From assembly GCA_020650975.1 (NCBI GenBank), contig JAIPMN010006346.1, positions 1 to 55,619 of the forward strand: a stretch of 55,619 nucleotides of DNA, read 5' to 3'. The position numbers were made by a program, and so were the translations under genes. The notes beneath the pieces are model-generated. The model searched no databases, was not told where the DNA came from, and worked only from the letters and a program-made list of their open reading frames with translations. Shown here one piece after another: positions 42,276 through 49,900 of the stretch (within the stretch, counting starts at the first letter, position 1; each line of letters starts with the position of its first letter). Origin of the DNA: Apostichopus californicus. Lineage: Eukaryota > Echinodermata > Holothuroidea > Aspidochirotida > Stichopodidae.

Positions 42276-44870
42276 TCATCAATGACATTTGCATAATGCA
42301 TTCCAGAGAATGATATTGAGAGAGTCTGAAGTTTGCTGATTGTAGTTGGGGGTAATACTATAAGAGTAAACAGTAGTATTATCTATCAAAGTAAGCTTTC
42401 ATGTGAGGTAGAGCATAAGAGTCCGTATGATTCCTTTTGTGTTTTTATTCTTTCTTATTTTAGGCGATATTAGTGAGACAAAGACCTCCAGCGATGACAG
42501 AGTCCAACAACTACAGAAGGAGAAAGACCAGGCTTTAGAAGACTTAAGCTCAGTAGAGAATGCATTTAGTGACCTCCACAAAAGATATGAAAAACTCAAG
42601 GCCACAGTACAAGGATATAAGAAGGTAGGGACTCTGGTCTTCAATTAGTCTGGTATATTTAACTCTACAGAGAGATCACTGTTTACTCAGGTAACCGGTG
42701 CATTGAGTCACCTGAAGTATGCTATGAAGTGTATCTTCTCTTCTGCAGTTGTAACAAATCGCTTTATTTTATTACTCCATTTGTAGTCCATTATTACTCC
42801 ATTTGTAGTCATTTGTAGTCGAGTTGAGAGATCGACTCCAGTCACAGTATGATCTCTTCGAAGAAAAATAATTTAATAAACTTGTTGGAGTCGCATCACT
42901 TTTGAAAGTTGGTGAATGTAGACATGATTGGTTACAATGCTGCTTCCTACCCATAATGGTGCATTCAGCTGGCAATGACCCTTACAACATAATCAAGACA
43001 ATAAAAGTGTGTTCTGCCCATACTTTTATATGCAAATGAAGCTACTTGTTTTAATTCTGCTAGTAAAGTGTTGCATGAATGTTGATGTTTATTTTGAAAA
43101 GAAACTGCCTTTTCTTTTTAAGTATTTAAAATTGGGGGAAAGAAAACATACAAACAACATAGTTAGTGTTCATTGAAGTCTAGTACAGAAGATGTTCTGT
43201 TGCTATGGAAACCAACTGCAGACCAATCAGATTTGGTGGCCATCAGTTGATAGGGAATAAATTCTAATGTTCTTTGAAATAATTTATAGATTATTAAACC
43301 TACTTGTTGATTTCAACACATTACTTTATGAATTCAAGATTACTTTATTAATAATAGCTTTTCATTCCAAGTGGAGTTATGTGTGGTAGTTGAATCAGCA
43401 AGTTTTATAATTTAATTATTGTAACTTGTGTAACTCCTTTCCCCCCTTTTTCTCAGAATGAAGATGTTTTAAAAAAATGTGTAGAGGAACATCAGTCACA
43501 GTTAAAGAAACAAGAACTGAAGTATCAAACTTTGAAAGGCCACGCAGAAGACAAGATCAAAGTGTAAGGCACATTTCTAGATCCATGTTTCCCTTAACCA
43601 TAAACTATTAAATGCTTTTAGAGTTATATTTTTATTCCATTTAAACTGATAATTTCAGTTTTCAAATTTTCATAAGATATGTCACAGTCTCACTTGTAAA
43701 AGATATTTTCATCTGTTCAAAATATTCCTTTTTCACCATATGAGACTTCACACAAAGTTGAAAGGAAAGTAGCTAAATATAACAGAGTGAATAAACGGCA
43801 GACACACATCTCATTCAGACCTGACAACCTTCATATCATTATACATCATGAAAGGGTCTTAAGTGTTCTGACATATTTGGACATATATTATGCATCATGA
43901 AAGGGTGTTAAGTGTTCTAACATATTTGGACATGGCTGTTATGCTTCATGAAAGCTCATGAAAGGGTCTTAAGTGTTCTAACATATTTGGACATGGCTGT
44001 TATGCTTCATGAAAGCTCATGAAAGGGTCTTAAGTGTTCTAACATATTTGGACATGACTTATGCATCATGAAAGTGTCATAAGTGTTCTAACTTATTTGG
44101 ACATGACTGTTTCGTTTCAGAGCAAACGAAGAGATTGACAAGATGAAGAAGAGTTACGGCGCAGAAATCTCAGGGCTGCAAGCAAATTTGAAACGAGAAC
44201 AGCTGAAGGTGGCAAGCTTAGAGAGAACTGTTGAAGAAAAGGTAAGAAGTCTTTAGCCAGTTTATTGATATTTGGTTTGGCTTACAAGATGCCTCCCACA
44301 TCCCAGAAAGTATCCTCCCTGTTGGTCGTGAACTAATTCAGAGTTTAGAGGATTAAGCAAAGCTTCTCATTACCTTCATTTGCTCTCTGATAGAATCCAT
44401 GTCAAATAAGGGCCTCATCTCACTCGTCAGACAAAAAGCATGTTGTAGTTGTTGCACAAAATTTGACAACAAACTCAAAGGTAGAAGTTCCTAATGCTGT
44501 AGTAAAAAGATCTCATTGATACATGTAGACTAACAGAGCCAAAAATAGCAAAGGGAAACCTTTATTGTTCCAGTGTTGCCGGTGCATCCTAGCTGAAATA
44601 TTTAGTAATGTACAGCAGTTGTATATTACTCTGTGTAATAGTTGACGTTCTGCCATTCTCTTGTGTTAATCTGTAAGCCACTTGGAGAGCACATTACTCA
44701 GAATTTTGGCTTATTCTTCATTTTCTCCATGCCAGAGATGAGATGGTGGTTTTGATCTTCGAGTTTACTCTTCACTGCGTATGTTTTTTTCTCTGCAGAC
44801 GAGAGAAAACAAAGAATTAACCAACATTTGTGACGAGCTCATTTCACAAGTCGGTGGAGGCGGTCACTGA
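18318..44870 (+). CDS. TACC: Transforming acidic coiled-coil protein (TACC), complete
   Basis: There are 18 coding exons: 18318-18500, 22061-22102, 29613-29806, 30503-30997, 33788-33975, 34388-34453, 35515-35571, 37099-37166, 37509-37584, 38396-38589, 39573-39671, 40677-40757, 41068-41156, 41729-41772, 42464-42624, 43457-43563, 44121-44241, 44799-44870. All phases agree (778 residues). TACC proteins bind XMAP215/ch-TOG and, in vertebrates, clathrin, and act at centrosomes and spindle microtubules. Features in order: a KEN box (SSKENI), MALKVTFQTP as in TACC3, two internal repeats (KSIYEMTDEELAGMDPF and KSIYELSDEDLAKMNPF), acidic and Lys-rich disordered parts, FLEKIG, SALARQSLYVKFDPLM (a TACC hallmark), LRYSQADLEAA, and a long coiled coil ending ENKELTNICDELISQV. 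ATG 18318 has A at -3. The identification is secure; the middle exons (33788-35571) are less certain. Confidence 0.93.
22061..22102 (+). CDS. TACC: TACC micro-exon (14 codons)
   Basis: Acceptor with a long T-run (TTTCTTTACAG), donor GTACAT, phase 0 to 0. It encodes RKEICLPNIKMALK, which joins to VTFQTP in the next exon to give MALKVTFQTP; human TACC3 has AMKVTFQTP. Confidence 0.85.
22522..23661 (+). CDS. Uncharacterised 379-codon ORF inside a TACC intron
   Basis: By far the longest single open frame in the window; ATG 22522, stop 23659-23661. The protein is Ser/Lys/Glu-rich and looks disordered, with a basic first half (GQKEKKNKKITKNEAVR), one compact-looking part (GRCEFFGFDYEPDITKEELM then YQLREQDVTRVLEALGIMDD), an acidic stretch and a C-terminal patch (NFDICDYFNTE). 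I do not recognise the family. The FGF tripeptide after Cys recalls the cohesion regulator sororin, but that is weak. Two readings fit: a nested intronic single-exon gene, or an alternative first exon of TACC. The frame contains GAACAG/GTATTT (donor at 23542) in phase 0, which would join the phase-0 VTFQTP exon at 29613. Codon-like composition and length make chance unlikely. Confidence 0.7.
   Translation: MGDTTSSISQMPVVETSEPSVSQESGSRPSTPVQQLDYTTVQRVDLNAVMSSSPKAIVKKVKRHHSVATSQPSQRSTPNSAKTELRNGLKKGAPISNGRNSRKKGTSNMVNGNQTSSKKSANTAEKVGQKEKKNKKITKNEAVRIAMTESSKKACRGDPTGRSRKTSEPTIGKVGRCEFFGFDYEPDITKEELMYQLREQDVTRVLEALGIMDDPPSTNTGSSEGDDDVFKDDESSSRSESLFTDADLSEPFVTEEIDTLETIAGMKAMRQRTFVVEEQQLETSCGSEKIAEGENYEKSKSLKLTLLDQVDNTPTCISPGPLPTSYLIDTSEGSINTDEQVFHISSPPLPEILERICLTLKECRERNDNFDICDYFNTE
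23662..25700 (+). other. TACC intronic DNA
   Basis: Non-coding with no recognised element. If the ORF at 22522 is a separate gene, its 3' UTR would begin here; I see no convincing AATAAA nearby. Confidence 0.5.
25706..26212. repeat. 20-bp minisatellite
   Basis: About 25 copies of a unit close to TGTATATCACGTACACACAC, with C/T and A/T changes. Because 20 is not a multiple of three, all three frames read similar Tyr/His/Thr-rich peptides; they are not a gene. Confidence 0.93.
26645..26770. repeat. C/T-rich polypyrimidine tract
   Basis: Strongly strand-biased sequence built of CCCTCC and TCCTCC words, in the intron before the VTFQTP exon. No other function seen. Confidence 0.7.
27265..27308 (+). 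CDS. Candidate alternative first coding exon of TACC
   Basis: ATG 27265 has A at -3 and G at +4 and encodes MELDIFDFMARAKYR up to a strong donor (CG/GTGAGT at 27309), phase 2. The next exon (29613) is phase 0 and would give an immediate stop, but the exon at 30503 starts in phase 2 and would give MELDIFDFMARAKYR-SKTVTDPP in frame. A short isoform lacking the KEN box and VTFQTP would result. The evidence is position and splice logic only. Confidence 0.3.
27311..29612 (+). other. TACC intronic DNA
   Basis: AT-rich, no recognised gene. It contains an AATAAA (about 28456) after a short ORF, which I judge to be chance. Confidence 0.5.
29613..29806 (+). CDS. TACC: TACC exon with VTFQTP
   Basis: Acceptor TTTCAATCCAG, donor GTGAGT, phase 0 to 2. 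It encodes VTFQTPILTPKFPPAK, then an acidic helix-like stretch (AYEAVRELDEKENW, HEQLVEVVEGFLEEL). Confidence 0.9.
30503..30997 (+). CDS. TACC: TACC exon with the two KSIYE repeats
   Basis: Acceptor TTTTTACTACAG, donor GTGAGA, phase 2 to 2, 495 bp (the largest exon). It contains two copies of a repeat of about 40 residues (KSIYEMTDEELAGMDPF and KSIYELSDEDLAKMNPF) followed by an acidic Lys/Glu tail. The DPF and NPF cores match the NPF-like repeats found in the middle of vertebrate TACCs. Confidence 0.9.
31060..31600. repeat. 52-bp minisatellite made of two 26-bp halves
   Basis: Units alternate between TGTAGACCCCTGTACACCAT and TGTAGAGCACTGTACA-type halves, 26 bp each. Around 31.41-31.52 kb the array changes to a pure 26-bp repeat (CTTAATGTAGACCCCTGTAC). 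It starts about 60 bp after the donor of the exon at 30503-30997. Confidence 0.92.
31735..33506. mobile_element. Non-autonomous hAT element, 1772 bp, in a TACC intron
   Basis: The left end is CAGTGTTGGAAAACCTTG and the right end, inverted, is CAGGGCTGGAAAACCTTG. A perfect 8-bp target duplication, GGAATATG, lies at 31727-31734 and 33507-33514. TTTCCCGCGAA-type words recur next to both ends (31760-31790 and 33440-33475), as subterminal repeats do. A GC-rich hairpin cluster follows the left end. No transposase frame is visible; the ORF at 32836-33159 has no recognisable motif. Confidence 0.9.
31790..31925. repeat. Cluster of GC-rich hairpins within the hAT element
   Basis: Consecutive perfect or near-perfect inverted repeats: GTGTTCGC-GCA-GCGAACAC, GCACGC-GTA-GCGTGC, GGGCCC-GCCCTA-GGGCCC, and AAGGGGT-GG-AACCCCTT at 31880-31896. 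The local base composition is far above the AT-rich surroundings. Confidence 0.8.
33788..33975 (+). CDS. TACC: TACC middle exon (Lys-rich then acidic)
   Basis: Acceptor TTATTATTAG, donor GTATGA, phase 2 to 1. It encodes PTKLKGPRKVTKKPSPKK and an acidic part. The donor at 33976 was chosen because it gives the right phase for the next exon; the frame would otherwise read to a stop at 34058. Confidence 0.65.
34388..34453 (+). CDS. TACC: TACC middle exon (acidic)
   Basis: Acceptor TTCCTTTTCAG, donor GTAATA, phase 1 to 1. It encodes GPVGDDDIPVITEEEFRPG. It is of symmetric phase, so skipping it keeps the frame. Confidence 0.7.
34525..34855. repeat. Degenerate minisatellite in a TACC intron
   Basis: Copies of GTGGATAGTCCTTTGGCAGG followed by CAGTATAAATGACATTAAT, unit about 40-110 bp with gaps. 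It begins about 70 bp after the exon at 34388-34453. Confidence 0.8.
35515..35571 (+). CDS. TACC: TACC middle exon, possible cassette
   Basis: Acceptor CATAATTCAG, donor GTATTT, phase 1 to 1, 19 codons, encoding RRRNQISPDEMEFRLAER. It is symmetric in phase and short, so it could be included or skipped. Confidence 0.65.
36000..37090 (+). other. TACC intronic DNA
   Basis: I find no gene or element here; a short direct repeat of TTAAAAGTCCATTTTA lies near 36690-36740. Confidence 0.5.
37099..37166 (+). CDS. TACC: TACC exon with DIDFLEKIG
   Basis: Acceptor TCCTCCCTCAG, donor GTAAGC, phase 1 to 0. It encodes FASDDPAAFDIDFLEKIGES. Human TACC3 has DYLEQFGTSSF in the same place before SALRKQSL. Confidence 0.88.
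37509..37584 (+). CDS. TACC: TACC hallmark exon (SLYVKFDPL)
   Basis: Acceptor AACTTTCAG, donor GTGAGT, phase 0 to 1. SALARQSLYVKFDPLMKD corresponds to SALRKQSLYLKFDPLLRD of vertebrate TACCs and is the clearest family mark in the window. Confidence 0.95.
38396..38589 (+). CDS. TACC: TACC exon (Pro/Ser-rich linker)
   Basis: Acceptor CCCTTTCAG, donor GTAAGT, phase 1 to 0. It encodes a Pro/Thr/Ser-rich linker ending DKLLSYSPPRDET, with several SP/TP sites. Confidence 0.85.
38881..39410. repeat. 44/50-bp minisatellite whose units are inverted repeats
   Basis: About 11 copies of GCTTGGGATATGTAGTA...ATCATATCCCCTCATTACTCTA. Each unit has GGGATATG facing CATATCCC, so each can fold into a hairpin with an 8-bp stem. 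Units differ by a 6-bp indel (GTAGCA). Confidence 0.9.
39573..39671 (+). CDS. TACC: TACC linker exon (acidic)
   Basis: Acceptor GTCATTCCAG, donor GTAAGG, phase 0 to 0, 33 codons (EAEDKQPETEVDGVESQEGS ... GIVQ). It is acidic and disordered. Confidence 0.85.
40677..40757 (+). CDS. TACC: TACC exon opening the coiled coil
   Basis: Acceptor after a T-run (TTTGTCCATCAG), donor GTGATG, phase 0 to 0. LRYSQADLEAAIETKVRIAL matches the LLQYSQKDLDAVV of human TACC3. Confidence 0.9.
41068..41156 (+). CDS. TACC: TACC coiled-coil exon
   Basis: Acceptor TTTTTTTCAG, donor GTAAGC, phase 0 to 2. Charged heptad-like sequence YDDYDKEMKDMTSQQQSLEK. Confidence 0.9.
41729..41772 (+). CDS. TACC: TACC coiled-coil micro-exon
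   Basis: Acceptor TCCTCACAG, donor GTGAGT, phase 2 to 1. It encodes ALTAEYEKAMQQLMG, matching FEEVVYQAMEE of TACC3. It is followed at once by a microsatellite. Confidence 0.87.
41880..42278. repeat. Compound tetranucleotide microsatellite
   Basis: About 400 bp of (TATC)n, (CATC)n and (TGTC)n blocks. A block of about 130 bp containing CTATATATCTAGCTATCTA and TTATTCATCCATCCATCC is itself duplicated (about 42030 and 42165). Confidence 0.97.
42464..42624 (+). CDS. TACC: TACC coiled-coil exon
   Basis: Acceptor TCTTATTTTAG, donor GTAGGG, phase 1 to 0. QLQKEKDQALEDLSSVENAF and FSDLHKRYEKLKATVQGYKK match the SMEKSFSDLFKRFEKQKEV-type block of TACC3. Confidence 0.93.
43457..43563 (+). CDS. TACC: TACC coiled-coil exon
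   Basis: Acceptor TTTTCTCAG, donor GTAAGG, phase 0 to 2. NEDVLKKCVEEHQSQLKK and YQTLKGHAEDKIK match the NEESLKKCVEDY and YQALKAHAEEKL of TACC3. Confidence 0.93.
43845..44115. repeat. Minisatellite before a TACC exon
   Basis: Five copies of CATGAAAGGGTCTTAAGTGT then TCTAACATATTTGGACATG, spaced 48-64 bp. The last copy abuts the pyrimidine tract of the acceptor at 44120. Confidence 0.88.
44121..44241 (+). CDS. TACC: TACC coiled-coil exon
   Basis: Acceptor TTCGTTTCAG, donor GTAAGA, phase 2 to 0. ANEEIDKMKKSYGAEISGLQ, then KREQLKVASLERTVEEK, is nearly the TACC3 consensus. Confidence 0.93.
44799..44870 (+). CDS. TACC: TACC last coding exon
   Basis: Acceptor TTCTCTGCAG. ENKELTNICDELISQV, then GGGGH and TGA at 44868-44870. 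Human TACC3 ends ENEELTRICDDLISKM plus three residues, so the C-terminus is at its normal place with a Gly-rich tip in place of the usual one. Confidence 0.93.
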   Translation, partial: TRENKELTNICDELISQVGGGGH

Positions 44871-45432
44871 CCTTCAACCACTACTGAACATGGAACTTGC
44901 ACCATCTGCATGCTCAGGGTTGTATGATTGAACAAGTAGGGGGCACTCCAAGAGGAAACATCAGACCAACTTATTAATTTGATGTTACTAAATGACACTT
45001 GAGGATCGCGTGGAACTGGTTCTGGATAGTTTGTTCTGGAGGGAAACACAGCTTGTGCATATTTGCTAGAGTTTGGTATTGTTCATGCATATTCATGAGG
45101 TAGTTGGACCAGTCAGAGACTGTTCATGAAGCCAAAGATAGTCTTTGGTAGGATAATGCATTTGCAATGAATGCTACCTGTTGATTTGCCTTGGCGGTAC
45201 CTTTAGATTGTACCCTGCTATTGACTCAGTGATGTCTTAATGTGATACAGTCTGTGAAGGCTAGTATATGTAATGGAGATACATGTCAATGTCCATGGGG
45301 GGTATTGATGTATGGAATATTGATATTGACATAAAAAGAATGGGTACAATGCATTTATTGTCACACTTAGAAAAGCACAGAGAACCTGATGACTGCCCCA
45401 CTTCCTCTGTGTTTTTGGTAAATTCTTTTTGC
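44871..45432 (+). other. TACC: Presumed TACC 3' UTR
   Basis: Non-coding sequence from the TACC stop to the inserted transposon. No clear AATAAA is seen before the transposon, which carries one at 45540 and one just beyond its right end (about 46912), so the transcript may run into it. Confidence 0.4.
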
Positions 45433-45768
45433 TTAAAGAGGTTATGAAATGAAAAAAAAATTCTTTATCATCGTATTCTGTACACTCGTAGCTTTCCAAT
45501 GATACCCAATTTGTATCAAACGAAGCTTGCATCCTCGAGGAATAAACGATCAAAAATTCGAGGGTAATAAAAACTTTCTAAAAATTGTTGTATTTACGGT
45601 AACGCGGCGTGACGTCAGTCGAGGAACTCAGCTCACTTCCGAGACGCTATGTTTACATTCTTAAACGTCTGAGAACACACACCATTACACTGTTGCAGTG
45701 CTCCGTAGTAATTGAGATTTGGTGTTTTAAGTTTGTTTTTACGTAAATTTATCTCGTAAATGTTAAAA

Positions 45769-45867
45769 ATGCCGAGCCGATATGTGGTATCAGGTTGCTC
45801 CACCACAAGTAAAGACGGATTTCCACTGCAAGCTTTTCCAAAAGATGACAGAAATCGAAGAATTTGA
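45769..45867 (+). pseudogene. THAP zinc-finger fragment
   Basis: MPSRYVVSGCSTTSKDGF and then PLQAFPKDDRNRRI match the start of a THAP domain (MPxxCVVxGC ... FPKDxxxR). The first zinc-binding Cys is Tyr, and a TGA stands where the conserved Trp after the basic stretch is expected (TGG to TGA). The rest of the domain is not found, so the fragment is dead. It lies inside the TTAA transposon. Confidence 0.75.
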
Positions 45868-46389
45868 ACACGACTCGCTCAAAACACTACACATACACAA
45901 CGTTACGAGTGCCTGTAGGCCTATACTGTTATGACTATACTGTTATGACCATAGCCTAGGCCTCTTTTGATACAGCAAATGACGATTTTTTTTTATGGTT
46001 ACCTAATATTTCGCACAAATTTTAAAGCCAGTTGGTTTTAGAACAATCAATACTAGATCTGCAAGTTTTCTTTTGTGGTAAAACTGGCGTTGTGTTGTGA
46101 TTTAATTTTTACTTAACAGTTGGATGATACAATTACACGGGCTAGCCTGTTATACAACGTCTATTAGTTAGGTCTAGACCCCATGTTACTACTACTAGTA
46201 CTATAGGGTTGCAATGTACAGAATGTCACATTTTCTTTGCACTGTAAGACACAAAATTCTAGAAGCCTCGCTACGAAGTTAAGTAGCAGGATCATCGACA
46301 TTCGAGATCATTTAAATCATATTATGGTCTTAATAACGGTGGTTTTGTTTATGCTCAACCGACCAGTTTCGGTTCAGGGTCGTCCAACC

Positions 46390-46611
46390 GTTCTGCTCGG
46401 GGACTTCGATCGGCAGCGACGCGACTCGGCCACCGGGATCGTTTTACAATTCTTCTGCAAGGGGCTCAATTGATAGGGAAAAACACCGATATTATCTTCA
46501 TCACCCTCGAAAACTATTTCCTCCTCTTCTTCCTCAAGAAAACCATTTTCGTCAAAGCTTACAAATGTCCTGAGAGATTTCCTCGGAATCGGAAGATTCG
46601 GGAGAAGACAT
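46390..46611 (-). pseudogene. Frameshifted acidic protein N-terminus within the transposon
   Basis: On the minus strand, ATG at 46611 opens MSSPESSDSEEISQDICK. After a one-base frame change comes FDENGFLEEEEEEIVFEGDE with GVFPYQ, and after a second change IEPLAEEL. The order Ser/Asp/Glu-rich start, then PYQxEPLAEE, is one I remember from the N-termini of invertebrate proteins labelled P2X7-like (intracellular-domain type). That link is from memory and weak. Two frameshifts and an early stop make it a pseudogene. Confidence 0.5.
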
Positions 46612-46912
46612 TTTCAATTGATGAGAAGAGTGTTGTGGTTACATGTATAGTAAACTGTGTATCGCCGTATCGGTTAACAGCGGGGAGTCGGCTTTGGCTG
46701 AAATGGTTCCTTTGATGACGTCAGATGAACTGCGGTGGGCAGCTTTGCTTTTTTTTACGAGTGGCAGCTCGAGAGGTCTCTGGGGAATACTTTGACAGCG
46801 AATTTCTGGCGTTTGAAGCCGTATTTACGGAAATTTGTGCATGGATGGTGTTGTAGTAATGTAGATAAACCATTCTAAGACAAGAAAATTTTTCATTTCA
46901 TAACCTCTTTAA

Positions 46913-49900
46913 TAAAGAGTGGTCAACGCAGGTTCAAATGAGCTCATCCACTTTGCAGCGATAAATATATACTGAGTTATTAAAAGCGACTGGAGACATT
47001 TATTGCTTTATCCTCTCTGTCAGTAGTTGATTGTTTGAAGATTCCTGATCATAGCTTTATGGCATCAGAGCTATGTGTTTGTGCAACAGAAAACATTAGT
47101 GTAAAAACAAATACATTATCAGGTATGTCATGTTACAAGAGTAAGACAATGTGTGCTACCAGGCCCTCTTTTAGGCCAATTAACTCTCCACTTGACTTGG
47201 AGCAATGATGTATGTTGCACTTGAACTACAAAGAATTAAGACACTGACCTGCAGAAGAATGTCCATAAAATGAATTATTTTGTCATGTGCTGAGATATAC
47301 TACCAAGTCACTTAAGTTTCACACTATTACTGTGAAATGGTTGATATCCATCCCCTGGGGCAGGTGGTGGAAACACTTTAAAATGCCCATTTTTTTCTGA
47401 GAGAGATATGAAAGACTTCCACAGTTTATGATTTTTGTAATATTAAGATAATGCTGAGATTTTCATGAAAATGTTTCAATAAGCTCATTTCTTCCATTTT
47501 TGTATGAACTGAAAATGATGTCAATTGAATCCTCGGAATTGTTTAGCAGCATCGTCCATCAGATTGTCAAAAACGTTAACTTTGTCATCAATGAAACACG
47601 TAGTTTCTGGTTTTTTGCATCCTTGGACCAACTTTTTGATTCCTCGCAAAGATGACACAAAACTCGAACTGTTACAAACTGGTACAGTTTTCTGCTAATT
47701 TCAAAGACACAGTGTTTTATATAGATGTCTCAGATGTGCTTTTGTTATACTTATATTTGTGCAGAGTTTTAATATAAATCTGACAGTTGCAGCACTGAGT
47801 TTTCAGTGCCATGGTCTGACCTTGACTGGAAGACACTCCCAACATATAAAGTGCCCCCTCAGTAATCTCACTTAATTCTAATGCCACTTGTCTCTTGTTT
47901 ATAGTGAGTGACCTTTGAAAAGTAGTCTGTTTGACCAGTCTATAATAACTACCCTTCTTTAGAGTTACATGGGATTTCATATGTGATACTTGAAACATAA
48001 AGTGGGCCTTACTTAATGCCATTGTTTTATGAATATTCATGGTAGTGACATCATCGGGATAACCTTTGTTTAATGGCACTTAATAGCTATTGAATTTGTG
48101 CATCTCGTTTGGTGCTACTTCAGAACACAAAGTGTACTCATCCACCTAATTGTCACAGTAAGGATTACTGTAAGTGCTTTATAGGGGCAAAAATGCATTA
48201 CCATGAACAAAGGAATGCATTTCATTCTCATATATATCCTTCACATATAAAGAACATTTCTTATATGATGTACCAGCAGGGATGTGATAATTGGGTGAAT
48301 CATCCCACTGCAATATGAATATGCATAGTGATGACATCATGACAGTTTGTTGTTGTTTTGTGGCTCATAAAATCTTTTCCATTTTAGATGTCTCTTTCAT
48401 TGATGGGTACTTCAAACTATATGGCAGCCTTGAATTCAGGCTGTTTTTTGAATAAGCTGGTCTGCTTATAATAATAAGCTTGTTTTAAGACTGCTTTTTG
48501 GGTCCAGTTGTGTAATGCATTATTGGAAACTCGTCAATCTGACTAAGACATCTTTCAGGTTAAATCCGTTTTGTTGCTCCATGTTAGCAAGTTATTAAAA
48601 TTTAATGTAATCTTATTGTGTCATTTGCAAACCGTATGACAGCTGTCTACTTTAATTTCTGGTACAACTTTGATAGATTTAAGTAACAGACTACTGCAAC
48701 TTGTCTGTCCAGTACAATCTGCTACCACCAGACTGACCAACCCAAAACAGAAAGCATGGATATCATTGATCAGGCTTACATAACATGTTTGAGTCTCTGG
48801 TTTCTATGAAATACTCAATTCATCATTCCAATGGTAATCCTTGTTTTGAATGTCCAAGCAATCTTGAAGAGTTCTTTAAATCCATGGTAACTAGTATAAA
48901 TAGCAAAGAATAGGTATATCTGTGAGCAATGATAACTATCTGGTATTGTATAAAAAATATAACTTTCTGTATGAAAAAAAAATTGAAATGCAATTATTTT
49001 TTGGTTTTAAGTTTGCAAAAGTCACTACTGCTTTTGGCAAGTTTGCTTTCACACATGGCCTTTTGGATTCATTTAGTGTGCATAGATTGTTGCGATTAAT
49101 TGTACGTAATATTAAATGTACATTTTATTTATGAAATTGTCTATCACCATGACGATGAATATCATCTTCATCAAGAGATTGATAGAGATGAAATAAAATC
49201 AGGAATTGACAAAAAACACAAATAAGGTGTCTAGTCAATTTTTTGGTAGTTTTACTGTTTATTAATTTTTTCTTTTCTGCTGTAGCAAAAGATTAACATT
49301 ATAGCAGTTATTTGACAAGATACATCATACATACATACATCAGAAATTATGAAATAATTCAAGCTGTTGAAGACCCAAAGTATCATCATGTAGCATTGAA
49401 AATGTACCTTTCTTTCATCAGTATTCAGACAACTCGCTAGTCTGTAATGATCCATACAACGGTTATGCCTGCTCCATAGCACCAGGTGGAGGGAAAAAAG
49501 GCTGTCTCTATATAGAAAATAATTGTATGCCCACAAGTAATGCTACCCAAGAAAATATTTTAAAATCACTGGCCTAAATATTTTCCAAATTGGCAAATAG
49601 TTCATTTTCTGTGTCCACATTTCTCTCTAAATGTCTCCTACCATAAATTATTTCACTAACTCTATCTTATCTAAGTTATCTGTCTATTCTCTCAGTAACC
49701 TTGGTTTTGCTAGTATTGTACGTGACCAATTCAGAGTGGCATATGGTTAGAAGCAGATGTGAGGCATTGTGAGTACCTCATTCCACGGTGAAGCAAAATT
49801 TAATTTCTGTTGAGAAATATTTATCCCAAGAACTTATCACCAGAAACTTAATGGAAAACCAAATATGTGAATGAAAGGTCCTTCCTATAAAAGTAAAAAT

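Larger units (their letters stand above)
45437..46908. mobile_element. TTAA-type DNA transposon (Kolobok-like), 1472 bp, internally deleted
   Basis: Perfect terminal inverted repeats of about 23 bp (AGAGGTTATGAAATGAAAAA at each end) with TTAA on both sides (45433-45436, 46909-46912). Each end has a TGACGTCA palindrome further in (near 45611 and 46717). The left part carries a broken THAP-domain start on the plus strand, and the right part a broken acidic-protein start on the minus strand. Kolobok transposons are known for TTAA target sites and THAP domains; piggyBac also uses TTAA but has different termini. I infer a deletion derivative that keeps the 5' ends of two convergent genes. Confidence 0.85.

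Noticed and set aside
45437-46908. piggyBac element
   Set aside because: TTAA fits, but the tips begin AGAGG rather than the CCC-type ends of piggyBac, and a THAP domain is present.
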